From: an uncultured Bacilli bacterium
GTDB taxonomy: Bacteria > Bacillota_I > Bacilli_A > RF39 > UBA660
DNA length: 7,653 bases
Direction of reading: 5' to 3'
Assembly: GCA_944351345.1 (NCBI GenBank)
Contig: CALVPO010000067.1
Span: 1 to 7,653 of the forward strand
The notes below the pieces were generated by a model. The model saw only the letters and a program-made list of their open reading frames with translations, was not told the DNA's origin and ran no database searches. Positions 6,622 to 7,653 of this stretch are shown piece by piece. The position numbers and the translations under genes are program-made. Position 1 is the first letter of the stretch. Each line of letters opens with the position of its first letter.

Positions 6622-7160
6622 CTTCCTTTTTTATTATTGAATTGATTATCAAACTTATCAACTAAAACTGTGGTTCCTCTTGATAAACTCTCTTGAACAT
6701 CAATTATTCTTTGATTCTTGGAGCCTCTAAAAACAGAATCATAACTCTTCTTTTCCATAACAAACTTACCGTCAACCAAAACATCAATTTGCTTTAAGAA
6801 ACTAAGTATCTCTGGTTTCTTAGAAGACATTTTTAATAAATTCTCATAAGTATAACCGGTATAACACCAAACATTAAAACCTATTTTTTTACAATGTTTG
6901 GCAATAATACTACAAGCAAGTGGTTGAAGCATTGGTTCCCCACCTGAGAATGTTATACCATCTTGACCTTCTAATAAATCAATTTTTTTGATTATATCTT
7001 TTACTTCAACAAGATATCCGCCACTCAAACTATGAGTTTCAGGATTATGACAGCCAAAGCAATTATGAGGACAGCCTTGTGTCCAAATAACTGCCCTAAT
7101 ACCTTCCCCATTTACTATACTGTCTCTTTCAATATTAACAGTAGCAAGTCTTATTTTCAT
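6597..7160 (-). CDS. nrdG: Anaerobic ribonucleoside-triphosphate reductase activating protein (radical SAM)
   Basis: This 187-residue protein is the class III ribonucleotide reductase activase, which uses a 4Fe-4S cluster and S-adenosylmethionine to make the glycyl radical on NrdD. The radical-SAM cluster motif CX3CX2C is C30-PHN-C34-FG-C37, in the family context TQGCPHNCFGCHNPETH; the SAM-contacting GGEP is at 73-76, and NGEG (17-20) is a typical N-terminal landmark. Length is at the upper end for NrdG because of a basic, asparagine-rich tail (about 172-187, ending RYMYV) encoded partly by the terminator stem. The ATG is 2 nt after the TAA of the glycyl-radical ORF, and no good Shine-Dalgarno lies at proper distance (the nearest AAGG is about 17 nt away), so translation is probably coupled to the gene in front. 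Confidence 0.95.
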   Translation of the reverse strand: MKIRLATVNIERDSIVNGEGIRAVIWTQGCPHNCFGCHNPETHSLSGGYLVEVKDIIKKIDLLEGQDGITFSGGEPMLQPLACSIIAKHCKKIGFNVWCYTGYTYENLLKMSSKKPEILSFLKQIDVLVDGKFVMEKKSYDSVFRGSKNQRIIDVQESLSRGTTVLVDKFDNQFNNKKGRKNRYMYV

Positions 7161-7162
7161 AA

Positions 7163-7336
7163 TTATTTTGTAATAATACCTTCAGTACTATGTTTTACTC
7201 TATCATGTTCTTCTGCTCTTTTACCATTATTGAATCTATCAACAGTCCCAACCAAATATCCTGTAATTCTTCTAATTCTCTCAAAACCTACTCCTTCACC
7301 TACAGTTTTTACATCTTTTATTTCATCTTTTTTCAT
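7163..7336 (-). CDS. Detached C-terminal glycyl-radical domain of anaerobic ribonucleotide reductase (NrdD)
   Basis: This 57-residue ORF reads MKKDEIKDVKTVGEGVG and then the normal C-terminal end of class III ribonucleotide reductase, FERIRRITGYLVGT ... VDRFNNGKRAEE ... HDRVKHS. The predicted radical glycine is G26 in RITGYLVG. It is not in frame with the larger nrdD ORF in front, which stops at 7363, 26 nt before this ATG (7336-7334). AGAGGG (7347-7342) at 5-nt spacing gives it a proper ribosome binding site, so I chose this ATG over an in-frame TTG at 7366, which has none. It would have to dock in the active-site barrel of the upstream NrdD body and be activated by the NrdG encoded next. 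The alternative is a broken nrdD gene, but the glycyl motif is intact and the arrangement is orderly. Domain identity is very likely; function as a separate subunit is inferred. Confidence 0.85.
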   Translation of the reverse strand: MKKDEIKDVKTVGEGVGFERIRRITGYLVGTVDRFNNGKRAEEHDRVKHSTEGIITK

Positions 7337-7341
7337 ACTAT

Positions 7342-7347
7342 CCCTCT
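7342..7347 (-). promoter_or_regulatory. Ribosome binding site of the detached glycyl-radical ORF
   Basis: AGAGGG on the minus strand lies 5 nt (ATAGT) before the ATG at 7336. It sits in the 26-nt gap after the nrdD TGA and is the main sign that the glycyl-radical segment is translated as its own protein rather than being a frameshifted remnant. Confidence 0.75.
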
Positions 7348-7362
7348 TTCCTTTAATTACAA

Positions 7363-7653
7363 TCAAGAATTTCTTTCCTTGAAGTCATTTATTTTATTAA
7401 CACTAACCCCCTCATAAGCACGTCTACCACATCCTGGACAAACATCACCTATTATTCCTATATAACCACATACAGGATCTCTATCAACTGGATGATTAAT
7501 AGCAGCATACCCCATATTATTTTCTTTCATCAATCTAATAATTTTTTCAAACGCTTCTAAATTCTTAGTTGTATCGCCATCTAATTCAATATAACTTATA
7601 TGTCCAGCATTTGTTAATTCGTGATATGGTGCTTCTTTCTTTATCTTATTTAC
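7363..7653 (-). CDS. nrdD: Anaerobic ribonucleoside-triphosphate reductase, C-terminal part of the catalytic body (partial, lacks glycyl-radical segment)
   Basis: The frame enters from the right edge; the last 96 residues and the TGA (7365-7363) are visible. NrdD reduces ribonucleoside triphosphates to deoxyribonucleotides in anaerobes. The visible part has APYHELTNAGHISYIELDGD, a helix around EAFEKIIRLMKENNMGYAAIN, and the zinc-site region NHPVDRDPVCGY ... CPGCGRR (Cys at visible residues 62, 72 and 75). Asp59 stands where a CxxC pair would have its first Cys. In ordinary NrdD the glycyl-radical segment (GYLxG) follows shortly after this zinc site. Here the frame instead adds a short polar tail (AYEGVSVNKINDFKERNS) and stops; the radical segment is the next ORF. 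Reading TGA as Trp would not restore fusion, because TAA follows two codons later. Confidence 0.93.
   Translation of the reverse strand, partial: VNKIKKEAPYHELTNAGHISYIELDGDTTKNLEAFEKIIRLMKENNMGYAAINHPVDRDPVCGYIGIIGDVCPGCGRRAYEGVSVNKINDFKERNS

Noticed and set aside
7357..7365. Read-through of the nrdD TGA as tryptophan or selenocysteine
   Set aside because: TAA follows two codons later in the same frame, and the glycyl-radical ORF is in a different frame. Other genes in the window use TGG for tryptophan and contain no in-frame TGA.
7337..7366. A TTG start at 7366 that would lengthen the glycyl-radical ORF to 67 residues
   Set aside because: It overlaps the nrdD stop and has no properly placed Shine-Dalgarno, while the ATG at 7336 has AGAGGG 5 nt upstream.
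7363..7390. Programmed -1 frameshifting joining nrdD to the glycyl-radical ORF
   Set aside because: The -1 frame is open only from about 7379, and no canonical X XXY YYZ slippery heptamer is present before the TGA. A fused product would also have an unusually long linker. A sequencing indel cannot be excluded without reads.
7032..7417. Plus-strand open frames of 116 and 75 codons opposite the nrd genes
   Set aside because: They lie opposite nrdG, the glycyl-radical ORF and nrdD, whose frames have clear family motifs.

Overview
The window is strongly AT-rich bacterial DNA with Gram-positive (Bacillota) style signals: near-consensus TTGACA/TATAAT promoters, AAGGAG-type ribosome binding sites, GTG starts, a tRNA-sensing T-box leader and U-tailed hairpin terminators. 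The genes use the standard code. A RodA/FtsW-type glycan polymerase implies a peptidoglycan wall, and anaerobic ribonucleotide reductase genes imply anaerobic growth. Together these suggest an uncultured, AT-rich, probably gut-associated anaerobic member of the Bacilli (RF39- or Erysipelotrichia-like). The taxonomy is inference.

Layout, left to right. 1-325 (minus): a sigma-A-type promoter, a complete T-box leader with mutually exclusive antiterminator and terminator, and the first 25 codons of a membrane protein that runs off the left edge. 303-2726 (minus): a large glycoside hydrolase family 31 (GH31) protein with its own consensus promoter. Its fold motifs are clear, but most conserved active-site polar residues are replaced. 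2754-5330 (minus): a tight operon of dtd (D-aminoacyl-tRNA deacylase), an AI-2E-family membrane transporter and a CpoA/BgsA-like glycolipid glycosyltransferase. 5349-6537 (plus): a divergently transcribed rodA/ftsW-type SEDS gene. 6588-6621: a bidirectional hairpin terminator between converging genes, whose stem also encodes the last residues of NrdG. 6597-7653 (minus): the anaerobic ribonucleotide reductase locus.

The most interesting part is that last locus. The NrdD reading frame entering from the right edge ends just after its zinc motif, without the C-terminal glycyl-radical segment. That segment (RITGYLVG ... RVKH) lies 26 nt downstream as a separate 57-codon ORF in another frame, with its own Shine-Dalgarno and ATG, and it is followed 2 nt later by nrdG. 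The locus therefore looks like a three-cistron class III ribonucleotide reductase: catalytic body, detached glycyl-radical peptide, and radical-SAM activase. It recalls the YfiD/GrcA spare part of pyruvate formate-lyase, but here the detached piece would be the only copy visible.

Second in interest are the GH31 protein, which looks like a pseudoenzyme, and the T-box (probable Leu specifier) placed in front of a small membrane protein rather than directly in front of a recognisable synthetase or amino-acid gene.
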